From positions 1,550,001 through 1,614,000 of the forward strand of contig JABTUK010000001.1 in NCBI GenBank assembly GCA_015075405.1: a DNA stretch of 64,000 nt, written 5' to 3'. A program made the position numbers and the translations under genes. The notes under the pieces were generated by a model. The model was not told the origin of the DNA. It saw nothing but the letters and a program-made list of their open reading frames with translations, and made no database searches. Positions within the stretch are counted from its first letter, which is position 1. Each line of letters begins with the position of its first letter. Below, piece after piece: positions 8,191 to 15,666 of the stretch. The DNA comes from Anaerolineales bacterium (GTDB lineage: Bacteria > Chloroflexota > Anaerolineae > 4572-78 > J111).

Positions 8191-9690
8191 GTGACCATTC
8201 ATCTCACCACCGACGAACTCAATAGCTACCTCCATCAAACCCTAACCGACGCGGAGCGGGAGGCGCTGGATCGCCATTTGGCAGAGTGCCCTGCCTGCCG
8301 TACCCGGCTGGACAGCCACGAGGCGCTGCAACGGCGTATTCGCTACGAATTGGCGACCGAACTGCGAGGTATCCAGCCTTCCGCTCGAATGAGCTATACC
8401 TCCATTGCCCCTCGCTTGAAACGTTCAAGGAGAATTACGATGGTCCTCAAACAATCGAATCAATTTGTCTATGGGGCCTTGACCATGGTCCTGTTGATCG
8501 CAGTGGGCGTCGGTCTGTATTTCTTTGTCAGCAATCTGAGCCGGCCTACGCCGGCCACGCTGGAAGAAATCAAGCCGGCAACTTCTGCTCCAACCATAGT
8601 TAAGCCGGCAGTAGTCACGCCAACGGTGGCAGTTAAGCCGATAATCAATCCGACAGCAGAGGCTAACCCGCCCATTGTTGAGTCTGCGCCTGCTGGCGAA
8701 TTGAAGTGGAAGTTCAAAGCGAGCGGGCCAATAGCGGGGAATCAGGCGATTGCCGACGGTACGATTTTCGTGGGCGGCGGCAATGGTTTTCTGTATGCCG
8801 TGGACCTACAGACGGGCCAGGAAAAGTGGAAGTTCGAAATCAAAGATAAAATATGGTCTTCGGTCTTGGTTAGTAATGGTCTGGTCTACTTTGGCAGTAA
8901 CGACCAGCATCTCTACACCGTGGATAGCCAGACCGGCCAGGAAAAATGGAAATTCAAAACCGGCGGCATCGTCTTGCATCATCCGGCCATCGCCGAGGGG
9001 GTAGCTTATTTTGGTAGCGGCTGCCTGGCCGGTTGCGGGGATGCTGTGCCCGGCGATGACCACAATCTCTATGCGGTAGACAGCCAGACTGGCCAGGAAA
9101 AGTGGCGCTTTGAAACCGGGGGGATGATTGATTCTACGCCCACTATCGCTGCGGGTGTGGTTTATGTAGGCACTAGTGATGGCTATCTCTACACCGTAGA
9201 CAGCCAGACCGGCCAGGAAAAGTGGAAATTCAAAACCGGAGGACCAATTGCCTCTACTCTAGCCCTGAATGAAGGCGTCCTTTATTTTGGCAGCAATGAC
9301 CACTATCTGTATGCGGTAGATAGCCAGACCGGCCAGGAAAAGTGGAAATTTGAAACCGCTGACGTTATCTTTTCTAACCCGGTTGTAGAGGATAATTTAG
9401 TCTATTTTGGCAGCGATGACCAACATCTGTATGCGTTGGACAGTCAGAGCGGCCAGGAGAGGTGGCGCTTCAAGGCCCAGGGGCCAATGGGATCACCCGC
9501 TGTGGTGGGAGGTGTTGTCTATATTGGAGGGCTGGACTCTCACTTCTACGCTATAGATAGTCAAACTGGTCATGAAAAATGGAGGTTTAATACCCAGGGC
9601 AATGTCCTCTTTGCCCCAACAGTGGCCGATGGTATAGTTTACTTTGGCAGCGATGGCGGGTATCTTTACGCGGTTTGGACGGGGGAGTAG
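8191..9690 (+). CDS. Zinc-finger anti-sigma-like membrane protein fused to a PQQ-type propeller
   Basis: 499 residues, GTG start at 8191 with GGAGA 5 bases upstream. Residues 1-50 form a zf-HC2 anti-sigma zinc finger with H29-x3-C33-x2-C36. A single membrane helix lies at about 91-112, then a Thr/Pro/Val linker, then a seven-blade-like PQQ/YVTN propeller (about 168-499) with 'YAVDSQTGQEKWKF' repeated. The layout (cytoplasmic finger, helix, outside propeller) suggests an anti-sigma factor that releases the upstream ECF sigma when the propeller senses something outside (inference). Blade DNA is nearly identical at a 120-base spacing from 8811 to 9561, with one 30-base insertion that adds a Cys pair ('GCLAGCGDAVPGDD'). 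Confidence 0.88.
   Translation: MTIHLTTDELNSYLHQTLTDAEREALDRHLAECPACRTRLDSHEALQRRIRYELATELRGIQPSARMSYTSIAPRLKRSRRITMVLKQSNQFVYGALTMVLLIAVGVGLYFFVSNLSRPTPATLEEIKPATSAPTIVKPAVVTPTVAVKPIINPTAEANPPIVESAPAGELKWKFKASGPIAGNQAIADGTIFVGGGNGFLYAVDLQTGQEKWKFEIKDKIWSSVLVSNGLVYFGSNDQHLYTVDSQTGQEKWKFKTGGIVLHHPAIAEGVAYFGSGCLAGCGDAVPGDDHNLYAVDSQTGQEKWRFETGGMIDSTPTIAAGVVYVGTSDGYLYTVDSQTGQEKWKFKTGGPIASTLALNEGVLYFGSNDHYLYAVDSQTGQEKWKFETADVIFSNPVVEDNLVYFGSDDQHLYALDSQSGQERWRFKAQGPMGSPAVVGGVVYIGGLDSHFYAIDSQTGHEKWRFNTQGNVLFAPTVADGIVYFGSDGGYLYAVWTGE
8800..9650 (+). repeat. 120-base tandem coding repeat of propeller blades
   Basis: The motif encoding SQTGQEKWKF recurs near 8811, 8931, 9081, 9201, 9321, 9441 and 9561. 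Steps are 120 bases except one of 150. The DNA is nearly identical as well as the protein, which suggests recent duplication or ongoing gene conversion. Confidence 0.8.
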
Positions 9691-9701
9691 ACGGTAGACA
9701 A

Positions 9702-9741
9702 CTCTGTGGAGACCTTTAGGTATCCACAGAGTACTTTTTAT
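9702..9741 (+). terminator. Intrinsic terminator after the propeller gene
   Basis: Arms ACTCTGTGGA (9701-9710) and TCCACAGAGT (9723-9732) pair perfectly, followed by ACTTTTTATTATT. An outer pair, GTAGACA (9694-9700) and TGTCTAC (9745-9751), belongs to the GTAGACR repeat family. It lies 11 bases after the stop at 9690. Confidence 0.8.
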
Positions 9742-9747
9742 TATTGT

Positions 9748-10077
9748 CTACTGACTACTCTCCCCACACGGACCTAAATAATCTGCCAGTCGCAGTTCGT
9801 CATTGATAGCGCACCTATCCGGGTCCCAAATGAGCATGCGGCGGTCTCGGCTGATTTCATACTTTTCCCGTTCCTCCGGGGCTGCGTTATGCAGACTGGG
9901 AATCCACCCTAAAGGTACAGAAAGCAGGCGACCATCGGTTAATTCCAGATGGATGTATTCATCATCGAAGCGTACCCGGTGAAGCAGCGCCTCACGCGGA
10001 AAGGTGTACGCGCTGGCCGGGTAGGGAATGTCGTACCATTTTGTTGTCTCTTTAGTTTGTTCTACGTCGGTAAGCAT
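9748..10077 (-). CDS. DUF2442 domain protein
   Basis: 109 residues from the ATG at 10077, chosen because GGAGG lies 6 bases upstream on the minus strand. The core 'YIHLELTDGRLLSVPLGWIPSL' (two segments) and 'DPDRCAINDELRLADYL' match the DUF2442 family, small proteins found next to DUF4160 proteins and thought to be toxin-antitoxin-like. It overlaps the upstream DUF4160 gene by 26 bases, so the two are translationally coupled. The molecular function is unknown. Confidence 0.85.
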   Translation of the reverse strand: MLTDVEQTKETTKWYDIPYPASAYTFPREALLHRVRFDDEYIHLELTDGRLLSVPLGWIPSLHNAAPEEREKYEISRDRRMLIWDPDRCAINDELRLADYLGPCGESSQ

Positions 10078-10321
10078 GCCACGCCTCCAATAATCGTTCT
10101 CGGTTACGGTCAACAAGTTTAATCGCTCGATTCAACTCCGCATGGCTTAAGGTCCGTCCAACCCGCGCCACCTCAACTTGTGGTTCAAGCCAGATTTTAG
10201 GGTCAGTCGAGTCATTTTGCGAACCTTTGCCAACATGAACACTGGCTCGATTTTCAACCGATGCATCATAACTGTGAAACCAGAAAATCAGATCGCCCTC
10301 TTTGAAGACTCTGGGACTCAT
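10052..10321 (-). CDS. DUF4160 domain protein
   Basis: 89 residues from ATG at 10321 (GTG at 10333 is possible, but GAGG sits 6 bases before the ATG). The order 'SPRVFKEGDLIFWFHSYD', 'HVGKG', 'KIWLEPQVEVARVGR' and 'NRERLLEAWHAY' is typical of DUF4160. It is the first gene of a two-gene operon with DUF2442. This pair is common in bacterial accessory regions and may be a toxin-antitoxin or related module (inference from context). Confidence 0.85.
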   Translation of the reverse strand: MSPRVFKEGDLIFWFHSYDASVENRASVHVGKGSQNDSTDPKIWLEPQVEVARVGRTLSHAELNRAIKLVDRNRERLLEAWHAYRRRTN

Positions 10322-10413
10322 CGCAAGCCTCACTATCCCACTCGAACCAGCGTAGAGGAATTATAATGCAACCGCGTTGAGAATACAACAGATTTCGGTC
10401 TTTCTCTATTGGT

Positions 10414-10443
10414 CGGGAAGTACGCATGCTTCCCGGCTTTTTT
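10414..10443 (+). terminator. Hairpin with T-run upstream of the VapB-like gene
   Basis: CGGGAAG (10414-10420) pairs with CTTCCCG (10429-10435), followed by GCTTTTTTTG. This has intrinsic terminator form on the plus strand, but no plus-strand gene ends just before it. It could attenuate read-through into the toxin-antitoxin operon. Confidence 0.5.
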
Positions 10444-10514
10444 GTTGTTTAGATGGGGAGATTGTGTTATCATATAATCAATTCTGTAATCACTTTATCT
10501 CGCAGGAGGACAAA

Positions 10515-10772
10515 ATGATCAGAACGCAAATCCAATTGACCGAAGAACAATCCCAGACCCTAAAAGAAATGGCCCAGGAACGGGGCGTTTCGATGGCCGA
10601 ACTGATTCGCCAGAGTATTGAAAATTTTATCCGCGCTCGTAATCAACTTACACGGGAGGAAAAACGCCGCAAGGCCCTGGCAATTATGGGTCAATTTTCA
10701 TCAGGCGTTTCTGATCTGTCTACAAATCACGATCAGTATTTGGCCGAGGCTTATGGAGATTTTGGGGAATGA
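10515..10772 (+). CDS. Ribbon-helix-helix antitoxin of a VapBC-type pair
   Basis: 85 residues from the ATG at 10515, which follows CAGGAGG by 6 bases; a longer frame from 10377 crosses the terminator-like hairpin and is rejected. The N-terminus 'IRTQIQLTEEQSQTLKEMAQERGVS' (two segments) is the beta-strand and helices of a CopG/RHH DNA-binding domain, and the C-terminus is the toxin-binding tail. Its stop overlaps the start of the PIN toxin gene (ATGA). It should neutralise the toxin and repress its own promoter. Confidence 0.85.
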   Translation: MIRTQIQLTEEQSQTLKEMAQERGVSMAELIRQSIENFIRARNQLTREEKRRKALAIMGQFSSGVSDLSTNHDQYLAEAYGDFGE

Positions 10773-11167
10773 AGGTCTTGGTTGATACTTCGGCCATTAT
10801 GGCTATGCTACACCACGATGATAAGAACCATTTATCAGCCAGAAAAGTGTGGGAACAGTTGCTTAATCAAGATGCAATTCTTATTTGCACCAACTATATT
10901 CTGCTCGAAACATGCGCCCTTCTGCAAAATCGGGTGGGCTTGGTAGCGGTCAAAGCTTTTGAGGATAGCATCGTGCCTTATCTTAATATTGAATGGGTTG
11001 ACGAATCCCTGCATCAAGCCGGGGTTGCCGCTCTGCTCATCGCCAACCGCCGCCACTTAAGCCTGGTAGATTGTATCAGCTTTGAAACCGTCCGGCGTTT
11101 GGGTCTCGACGCCGTTTTTGCCTTCGATCAACACTTTGTTGAACAGGGCTTTACCTGTTTGTCCTGA
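10769..11167 (+). CDS. PIN-domain toxin (VapC-like)
   Basis: 132 residues, start overlaps the antitoxin stop. PIN acidic residues are visible: 'VDTSAIMAML' (Asp6), 'LLETCALL' (Glu near 47), 'LSLVDCISFETVRRLGLDAVF' (Asp in LVDC), and a closing 'AFDQHF' Asp. PIN toxins are Mg-dependent ribonucleases, usually cutting tRNA or rRNA. It ends 9 bases from the convergent response regulator gene. No damage is visible, so the pair looks functional. Confidence 0.88.
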   Translation: MKVLVDTSAIMAMLHHDDKNHLSARKVWEQLLNQDAILICTNYILLETCALLQNRVGLVAVKAFEDSIVPYLNIEWVDESLHQAGVAALLIANRRHLSLVDCISFETVRRLGLDAVFAFDQHFVEQGFTCLS

Positions 11168-11176
11168 TTACAAGGC

Positions 11177-11839
11177 TTACCCCTCCTCGCTCCGCCGCAC
11201 CACGCCCTCGCGCCAGGCAAAAACGGCGGCCTGGGTCCGGTCGGCCAGGTGGAGCTTGTTGAGGATATTGCTGACGTGGCTTTTGACGGTTTTATCGCTG
11301 ATCACCAGCCGCTCGGCAATCTCGGCGTTGCTCAGGCCATCGGCAATCAGGCGTAGGACATCCAGTTCGCGGTCGCTCAATTCGGTAAAGGGGTTGGCTC
11401 CCTCTCGCCGCGCCCCGTGTAACTCCTGAACCACCCGCGAGGCCACGCGGGGATGCAGCACCGCCTCGCCCCGCGCCGCTTTGCGAACCGCATCGGCCAG
11501 TTCTCTCGGTTCGACATCTTTCAACAAATAAGACAGCGCTCCGGCGCGAATAGCCGGGAAGATGTGCTCATCCTGATGGTACGAGGTTAGCACAATCACC
11601 TGGGTGCGCGGGCTGGCCTGTTTGACCAGCCGGGTCGCTTCGACGCCGTCCATCCCCGGCATCACCAAATCCATCAATACCACGTCGGGCGCGTGTTCAA
11701 CCGCAGCTTCAACCGCCGCTTCCCCAGACTCGGCCTCGGCCACGACGGTAATATCCGGCTGAGTTTCGATAAAAGCGCGCACGCCCTGGCGCACCACGCT
11801 GTGGTCGTCAACAATTAAAACGGTAATCGGTTCGGTCAT
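11177..11839 (-). CDS. NarL/FixJ-type response regulator
   Basis: 220 residues from ATG at 11839, selected because the frame upstream runs through a palindromic repeat. The receiver domain has D11-D12, phospho-acceptor D57 ('LMDLVMPGMDG'), the Thr/Ser switch 'VLTSY' and the 'LLKD' lysine. A LuxR-type helix-turn-helix follows at about 150-215 ('LSDRELDVLRLIADGLSNAEIA', 'SDKTVKSHVSNILNKL'). Its partner is the histidine kinase gene just upstream in the same direction. Target genes are not evident. Confidence 0.93.
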   Translation of the reverse strand: MTEPITVLIVDDHSVVRQGVRAFIETQPDITVVAEAESGEAAVEAAVEHAPDVVLMDLVMPGMDGVEATRLVKQASPRTQVIVLTSYHQDEHIFPAIRAGALSYLLKDVEPRELADAVRKAARGEAVLHPRVASRVVQELHGARREGANPFTELSDRELDVLRLIADGLSNAEIAERLVISDKTVKSHVSNILNKLHLADRTQAAVFAWREGVVRRSEEG

Positions 11840-11852
11840 CGTTATCCTGCCT

Positions 11853-11907
11853 GGAGTGACAAAGCTTGCTTTGTCAATTTTTTTACCCAAAGCAAGCTTT
11901 GGACTCC
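11853..11907 (+). repeat. Double palindrome between response regulator and kinase genes
   Basis: Two adjacent perfect hairpins: TGACAAAGC/GCTTTGTCA (11857-11876), followed by seven T, and CCAAAGC/GCTTTGG (11887-11902). An outer GGAGT/ACTCC pair brackets both. The arrangement resembles the palindrome at 23792-23820 (GGAGCGCAAAAGCT). Confidence 0.75.
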
Positions 11908-11938
11908 GTTTTCGATACCCTACATGGGTCCAATTTCT

Positions 11939-12013
11939 CACGCCAAGGCGCAAAGAACGCCAAGTTTTTAGGTTTATTCCTTGCTATTCTTTGCGGCTTG
12001 GCGACTTTGCGAG
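11939..12013 (+). repeat. CGCAAAG/CGCCAAG hairpin repeat
   Basis: Left tract 11939-11964 has units CGCCAAGG, CGCAAAGA, CGCCAAG. Right tract 11980-12013 has the complementary CTTTGCGG, CTTGGCGA, CTTTGCGAG. It lies 14 bases downstream of the kinase stop, inside the kinase-regulator gap. Confidence 0.75.
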
Positions 12014-12026
12014 AGCTTTTACCCCT

Positions 12027-13562
12027 TTAAGCAGTCGTCACCTTGGCTGCTATGCGCGTCCCTCTTTGGGATTCACTTTCAATAACCAACTCTCCGCCCA
12101 ATGCCTCCACCCGCTCGCGCATGCTGCGCAAGCCCAACCCCTTGCCATTGGTTGTGGCTGGATCAAACCCCTGCCCGTTATCAGAAATAGTTAAATTAAC
12201 CTGATGAGCAGTACAAGCCAGATGCACCTCCGCCGCTGTAGCCGCGCTGTGCCGGCTGACGTTGGCCAGGGCCTCCTGGGCCACCCGAAACAAGGTCTGC
12301 TCGACCACCAGGGGTAAGGGACGCTCGCCCTGCACCCGCACCTCGACGCTGATCTGGTTCTGGCGTGACCAATCGGCGGTGTAGTTCCGCAGCGCGGCGG
12401 CCAGGCCATAGCCTTCCAGCGCCGCCGGGCGTAGCTCGCGGATGAGGGTGGTAAGCTCTTGCTGGGCCTCGTGAACCAGCCGTTCGGCTTCCAGCAAATG
12501 GGTTTGGGCGGTATCGGGCTGTTGGGCTAATAAGGCACGGGCCGCGCCGACTTGCATGGCCGTAGCAAAAATCTGCTGCTTGACCGAATCGTGCAGGTCG
12601 CGGGCCAACCGGTTGCGCTCTTCCAGGGTGGCTAATTCCTGGCGGGTCTGCAATAAATTTTGCAGTTGCAGGGCCATGTGGTTAAGCTGGCGGGCCAGTT
12701 GGCTCAACTCATCGGCGGAACTGTCCTGGATCAGCACCTCAAAATTGCCTTTGCTCCAGGCGTCGGTGGCTCCGGCCAGGCGGCGCAGACGGCGGGTCAG
12801 GCTGCGGGCAATAAAGAAGCCAAAAACTGTGCCGGCGATCAGCCCGACCACCAGCATGGCCCCCCCCACCGGCAGAATGGTTTGCTGCAGCACCAACCAC
12901 AGAAACTCGCTTTCTTCTATCGGATAGGTCAGTTCGACAAAGAGCGCGCCCAAAAGCTGTTGATCGGCCTGCATAATGGGCACAGCGACAAAGATATGAT
13001 TATTAGCGGTGCGCTGGGCCAGAGTCCCCGGTTCGGTCTCGCCGCGCAAAGCGGCCTCCAGGTTAGCATGGGCCTCTGCTGGAATTTGCGTCCGCAGCAG
13101 TGCCTCCGGTGGAGTTGTTTCGGCGGGGTATTCAGCCAGGACCCGGCCTTGCCGGTCCACTACGGCCATCAATACTACCGGGCCAAAATTCCCCGGCAGT
13201 TTCGAGTCCGGCTGGCCTTCGTCGGTGGGAATGTTGATGACCAGGTTATCGTCGGCAATAACGTTATGCAGCCACCCATTCAAACCGGCTCGATCGGGCG
13301 GACTTTGCTCTAAATAAGGGACCAGGACGGAAGTCACTTTGAGCAAACTTTCAGCAATAAGATTAGGCAGCCAGTTTGACCAGAAGTTGAGATACCACAT
13401 TAAGCCCAGCCCAATCGCGCTTAAAACCACCGTCGTCGCCACCGTCGAGAGGGCGTAGGCAAAGGTCAGCTTCCATTGCAGCCGGCTAAAAAAGGCAAGC
13501 AGCCCTTGCCACACCCGTTTGGGAAGATTTATCAAAAAAGAATTTGCCGGAGTTGTTGCCAT
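12027..13562 (-). CDS. Membrane sensor histidine kinase, NarX/LiaS type (HisKA_3)
   Basis: 511 residues. One membrane helix lies at about 28-58, an extracytoplasmic sensing region at about 60-220, and a second helix at about 224-252. A HAMP domain follows (about 253-305), then the HisKA_3 dimerisation region 'RNRLARDLHDSVKQQIF' with the phospho-acceptor His near 323, and a HATPase domain ending 'ISDNGQGFDP' and 'GKGLGLRSMRERVEALGG'. This class pairs with NarL-type regulators, and the regulator gene is directly downstream, 187 bases away across two hairpin repeats. The ligand is unknown. Confidence 0.92.
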   Translation of the reverse strand: MATTPANSFLINLPKRVWQGLLAFFSRLQWKLTFAYALSTVATTVVLSAIGLGLMWYLNFWSNWLPNLIAESLLKVTSVLVPYLEQSPPDRAGLNGWLHNVIADDNLVINIPTDEGQPDSKLPGNFGPVVLMAVVDRQGRVLAEYPAETTPPEALLRTQIPAEAHANLEAALRGETEPGTLAQRTANNHIFVAVPIMQADQQLLGALFVELTYPIEESEFLWLVLQQTILPVGGAMLVVGLIAGTVFGFFIARSLTRRLRRLAGATDAWSKGNFEVLIQDSSADELSQLARQLNHMALQLQNLLQTRQELATLEERNRLARDLHDSVKQQIFATAMQVGAARALLAQQPDTAQTHLLEAERLVHEAQQELTTLIRELRPAALEGYGLAAALRNYTADWSRQNQISVEVRVQGERPLPLVVEQTLFRVAQEALANVSRHSAATAAEVHLACTAHQVNLTISDNGQGFDPATTNGKGLGLRSMRERVEALGGELVIESESQRGTRIAAKVTTA

Positions 13563-13584
13563 ACGTTTTATGGTAGCCCTTTTG

Positions 13585-13734
13585 AGAGATGAGATTAGAG
13601 ATTAATAGGGTCTTCAGGATTTCGTGGGGTTTGAGCCTGATACGTGATGCGTGATACGTGATTAGATCATCACGCATCACGTTGCCTCTGACCCCCTGAA
13701 TTCCAAAAGAGCCGATTAATAATCTCCAATCTCT
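13585..13734 (+). repeat. Nested hairpin with heptamer core (TGATACG family)
   Basis: Outer arms 13585-13606 (GAGATTAGAGATTAAT type) and 13715-13734 (ATTAATAATCTCCAATCTCT) are imperfect reverse complements. Inside lies a 7-base tract TGATACG, TGATGCG, TGATACG, TGAT (13639-13663) followed by ATCACGC, ATCACG. The word ACGTATC/ACGCATC, its complement, returns at 17935. Confidence 0.7.
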
Positions 13735-13873
13735 ACGCAAAGCGTCCAATAATAGTATATCCAAGTTTATGCCAAATGTCATGGGCCTGGAGTTGGGTTA
13801 GAGGGTCGGTCTGAGGATGGAGAGGTTACGAAATCTTAACCCGACCATAACCCTGGCTTAATCTGCCCAGAAT

Positions 13874-13980
13874 AGACTCAGTAGATCCAAATTTGAGGAG
13901 CCAGCACGCCCACGTGCGGCCCCGTTCGGCACGTGGGTGTGCCCGCTTCATGTCCCCGAAAATTTGGATCCACTGAGACT
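13874..13980 (+). repeat. MITE-like palindromic element
   Basis: Terminal arms of 21 bases (13874-13894 and 13960-13980), built around ATCCAAATTT/AAATTTGGAT, are inverted with a few mismatches. Inside, CACGCCCACGTGC (about 13906-13918) pairs with GCACGTGGGTGTG (13929-13941). No target-site duplication or transposase is visible. Confidence 0.6.
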
Positions 13981-14113
13981 GCCTGAGCGGTGAAACATTT
14001 TAAGGGTAGGTACGTAATAGTAAAGGGCAGGCACGCACATCCGACCCCAGACCGAGAGCGAGTCCATCTTTTGTCTGATGACAGCAGGCAGTTTCGGGGG
14101 CATACTGGAAGAA

Positions 14114-14195
14114 GGTAGCGGGGTAACAGGGTAGCAAGGTCGCAGGATAGTAGAGTCGGATAAAATCCCTGTTTACTGTCTACCGTCTACTGTTT
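14114..14195 (+). repeat. Octamer tract GGTAGC plus GTAGACR remnant
   Basis: Units GGTAGCGG, GGTAACAG, GGTAGCAA, GGTCGCAG run from 14114 to 14145 in 8-base steps. A short ACTGTCTACCGTCTACTG tract follows at 14175-14192, the GTAGACR word in complement. The YIP1-like gene starts at 14211. Confidence 0.65.
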
Positions 14196-14210
14196 TTAAA
14201 GGAAAAACTC

Positions 14211-14969
14211 ATGACGACAACCTCTCAAACCATCTCGAATAACCGTCCGCGCTCGCTATGGCAACTTTTCTTTGGCCTGATTGACCGGCCCGCGGCCACG
14301 TTTCAAGTGATTACGGCCCAATCCGGCTGGTGGATGTGGGCCGTCCCGCTGCTGGTTCTGATTTTGAGCCTGGCCGTGCTGCTGGTGGTACAAACGCCTC
14401 ATACCCTGGTTTTGGCTCGCCAGCAGGCCGAAAGCCAACTGGCAACCATGCCGGAGGGACAGGTTGAGGCGGCGCGAGCGGGCATGGAAATGACCATGTC
14501 GCTGCCTTTTATGTTGGCCACCGGTATCGGCTTTGGCGCCCTGGCGTTGGTGGCAGCCACCCTGCTACAAGCCACCTTTCTTTACTTTACCGCGCTGGTC
14601 AGCGGCGGCGAATCTACCTTTGGAACCATTTTTAAGATGAGCGTCTGGGGCCGCCTGCCAATGGCCCTGGGCGCACTGGTCCAGGCCGGTTTTATTGCTG
14701 TAGCCGGGCGGCTCATTCCGTACCCCGGCCTGTCTTTCCCGGTGTCCAGCGGCGACCTGATGCAGGATGCGCGTAACCCCCTGTTTGTTTTGTTAAGCGG
14801 CATTGATTTGTTCTGGTTGTGGCATTTGCTGCTGGTTGTCTTAGGGTTGGCCGTGGCCGCTCGCCTGGGCCGGGGCAAAGCCCTCTTGTTAACGCTGGTC
14901 TATGCAGCCTTAGCCCTGGGCATCACGGTTCTGCCCACGCTGCTGTTTGGCGGCATGATGGGCGGTTAG
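14211..14969 (+). CDS. YIP1-family-like integral membrane protein
   Basis: 252 residues with about five membrane helices, the first at about 40-60 ('WMWAVPLLVLILSLAVLLVV'). A hydrophilic stretch (about 66-92) follows, then helices near 97-130, 145-165, 195-220 and 225-250. The pattern, with an N-terminal cytoplasmic 'LIDRPAATF' segment, fits the bacterial YIP1 (Pfam PF04893) family. The ATG at 14211 follows AAAGGA. Function in bacteria is not known. It may be co-transcribed with the exporter genes downstream. Confidence 0.65.
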   Translation: MTTTSQTISNNRPRSLWQLFFGLIDRPAATFQVITAQSGWWMWAVPLLVLILSLAVLLVVQTPHTLVLARQQAESQLATMPEGQVEAARAGMEMTMSLPFMLATGIGFGALALVAATLLQATFLYFTALVSGGESTFGTIFKMSVWGRLPMALGALVQAGFIAVAGRLIPYPGLSFPVSSGDLMQDARNPLFVLLSGIDLFWLWHLLLVVLGLAVAARLGRGKALLLTLVYAALALGITVLPTLLFGGMMGG

Positions 14970-15048
14970 CAGGACTACAACATTTGTTGTAGATTAAATC
15001 GTTCTGGGGTTTGTTCATTAATGGAGAAAGTTTTGTTATCATCTCAAG

Positions 15049-15666
15049 ATGATGATTGACCAACCTGTTATTCAACCAACTGTGTCAACCGACCCGCCTG
15101 TTCCCGCCGGGTATAGCCCACCCTATCTGTTTCAGTATCCGCAGCGAGGGCTGCAACTGGCCGGCCTGGCTGTTTTTGTGCTGACAGCCCTGGCGATAGG
15201 GTATCTAACCTGGCTGCTGCACGGTTCGCCCGCCGAAGTGGTGGTTTCCTTTGATTTGACCGGCTTGATCACGGTTATCGTCACCATTCTCCTCACCGTA
15301 GCCGCCCATGAGTTGCTGCACGGAGTAGTTTTACGGCTCATGGATTACCGGGTTCAGTTCGGTTTCAACTGGCGGCTGCCCGGTGTTTATGCCGCTGCCT
15401 TTGGGCAGTTTATGGAACGTAACCATAATTTATGGACGACCCTGGCTCCGCTGGTGGTCATCAATTTGCTGGCGCTGCCGCTTTTGATCCTGCCCATTGC
15501 TTCGGTGATCAGCCTGGCTTTTATCGTCTTGCTGATCAACACTTCCGGCGCGGTAGGTGATGTGTACCTGGCCTACCGGCTGCTGCACATGCCCCGCCAG
15601 ACGCTGCTGTACGATGTCAGCCCTGAACGAATGTTAGTTTTTGAACCAAAGGATCATTGCGCATGA
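15049..15666 (+). CDS. DUF3267 putative zincin membrane metalloprotease
   Basis: 205 residues. Helices lie at about 38-60 and 68-85, followed by an HExxH zinc motif 'HELLHG' at about 86-91 within 'AAHELLHGVVLRLMDY'; further helices lie at about 130-165. This is the DUF3267 layout, a predicted intramembrane or membrane-bound zinc peptidase related to the M50 fold. The stop overlaps the next gene's ATG (ATGA at 15663-15666), so it is coupled to the HlyD-like exporter subunit. Confidence 0.85.
   Translation: MMIDQPVIQPTVSTDPPVPAGYSPPYLFQYPQRGLQLAGLAVFVLTALAIGYLTWLLHGSPAEVVVSFDLTGLITVIVTILLTVAAHELLHGVVLRLMDYRVQFGFNWRLPGVYAAAFGQFMERNHNLWTTLAPLVVINLLALPLLILPIASVISLAFIVLLINTSGAVGDVYLAYRLLHMPRQTLLYDVSPERMLVFEPKDHCA

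Larger units (their letters stand above)
13563..14210. other. Gene-free intergenic region with three repeat elements
   Basis: This 648-base gap between the divergent kinase and YIP1-like genes has no convincing gene. It holds the nested TGATACG hairpin (13585-13734), a palindromic element of about 107 bases (13874-13980), and a GGTAGC octamer tract with a GTAGACR remnant (14114-14195). I see no clear promoter. Confidence 0.7.

Noticed and set aside
10377..10514. Longer form of the ribbon-helix-helix antitoxin
   Set aside because: It crosses a terminator-like hairpin, and a strong ribosome-binding site precedes the ATG at 10515.
13874..13980. Insertion sequence
   Set aside because: Inverted ends are present but there is no transposase and no clear target duplication, so only a MITE-like label is justified.
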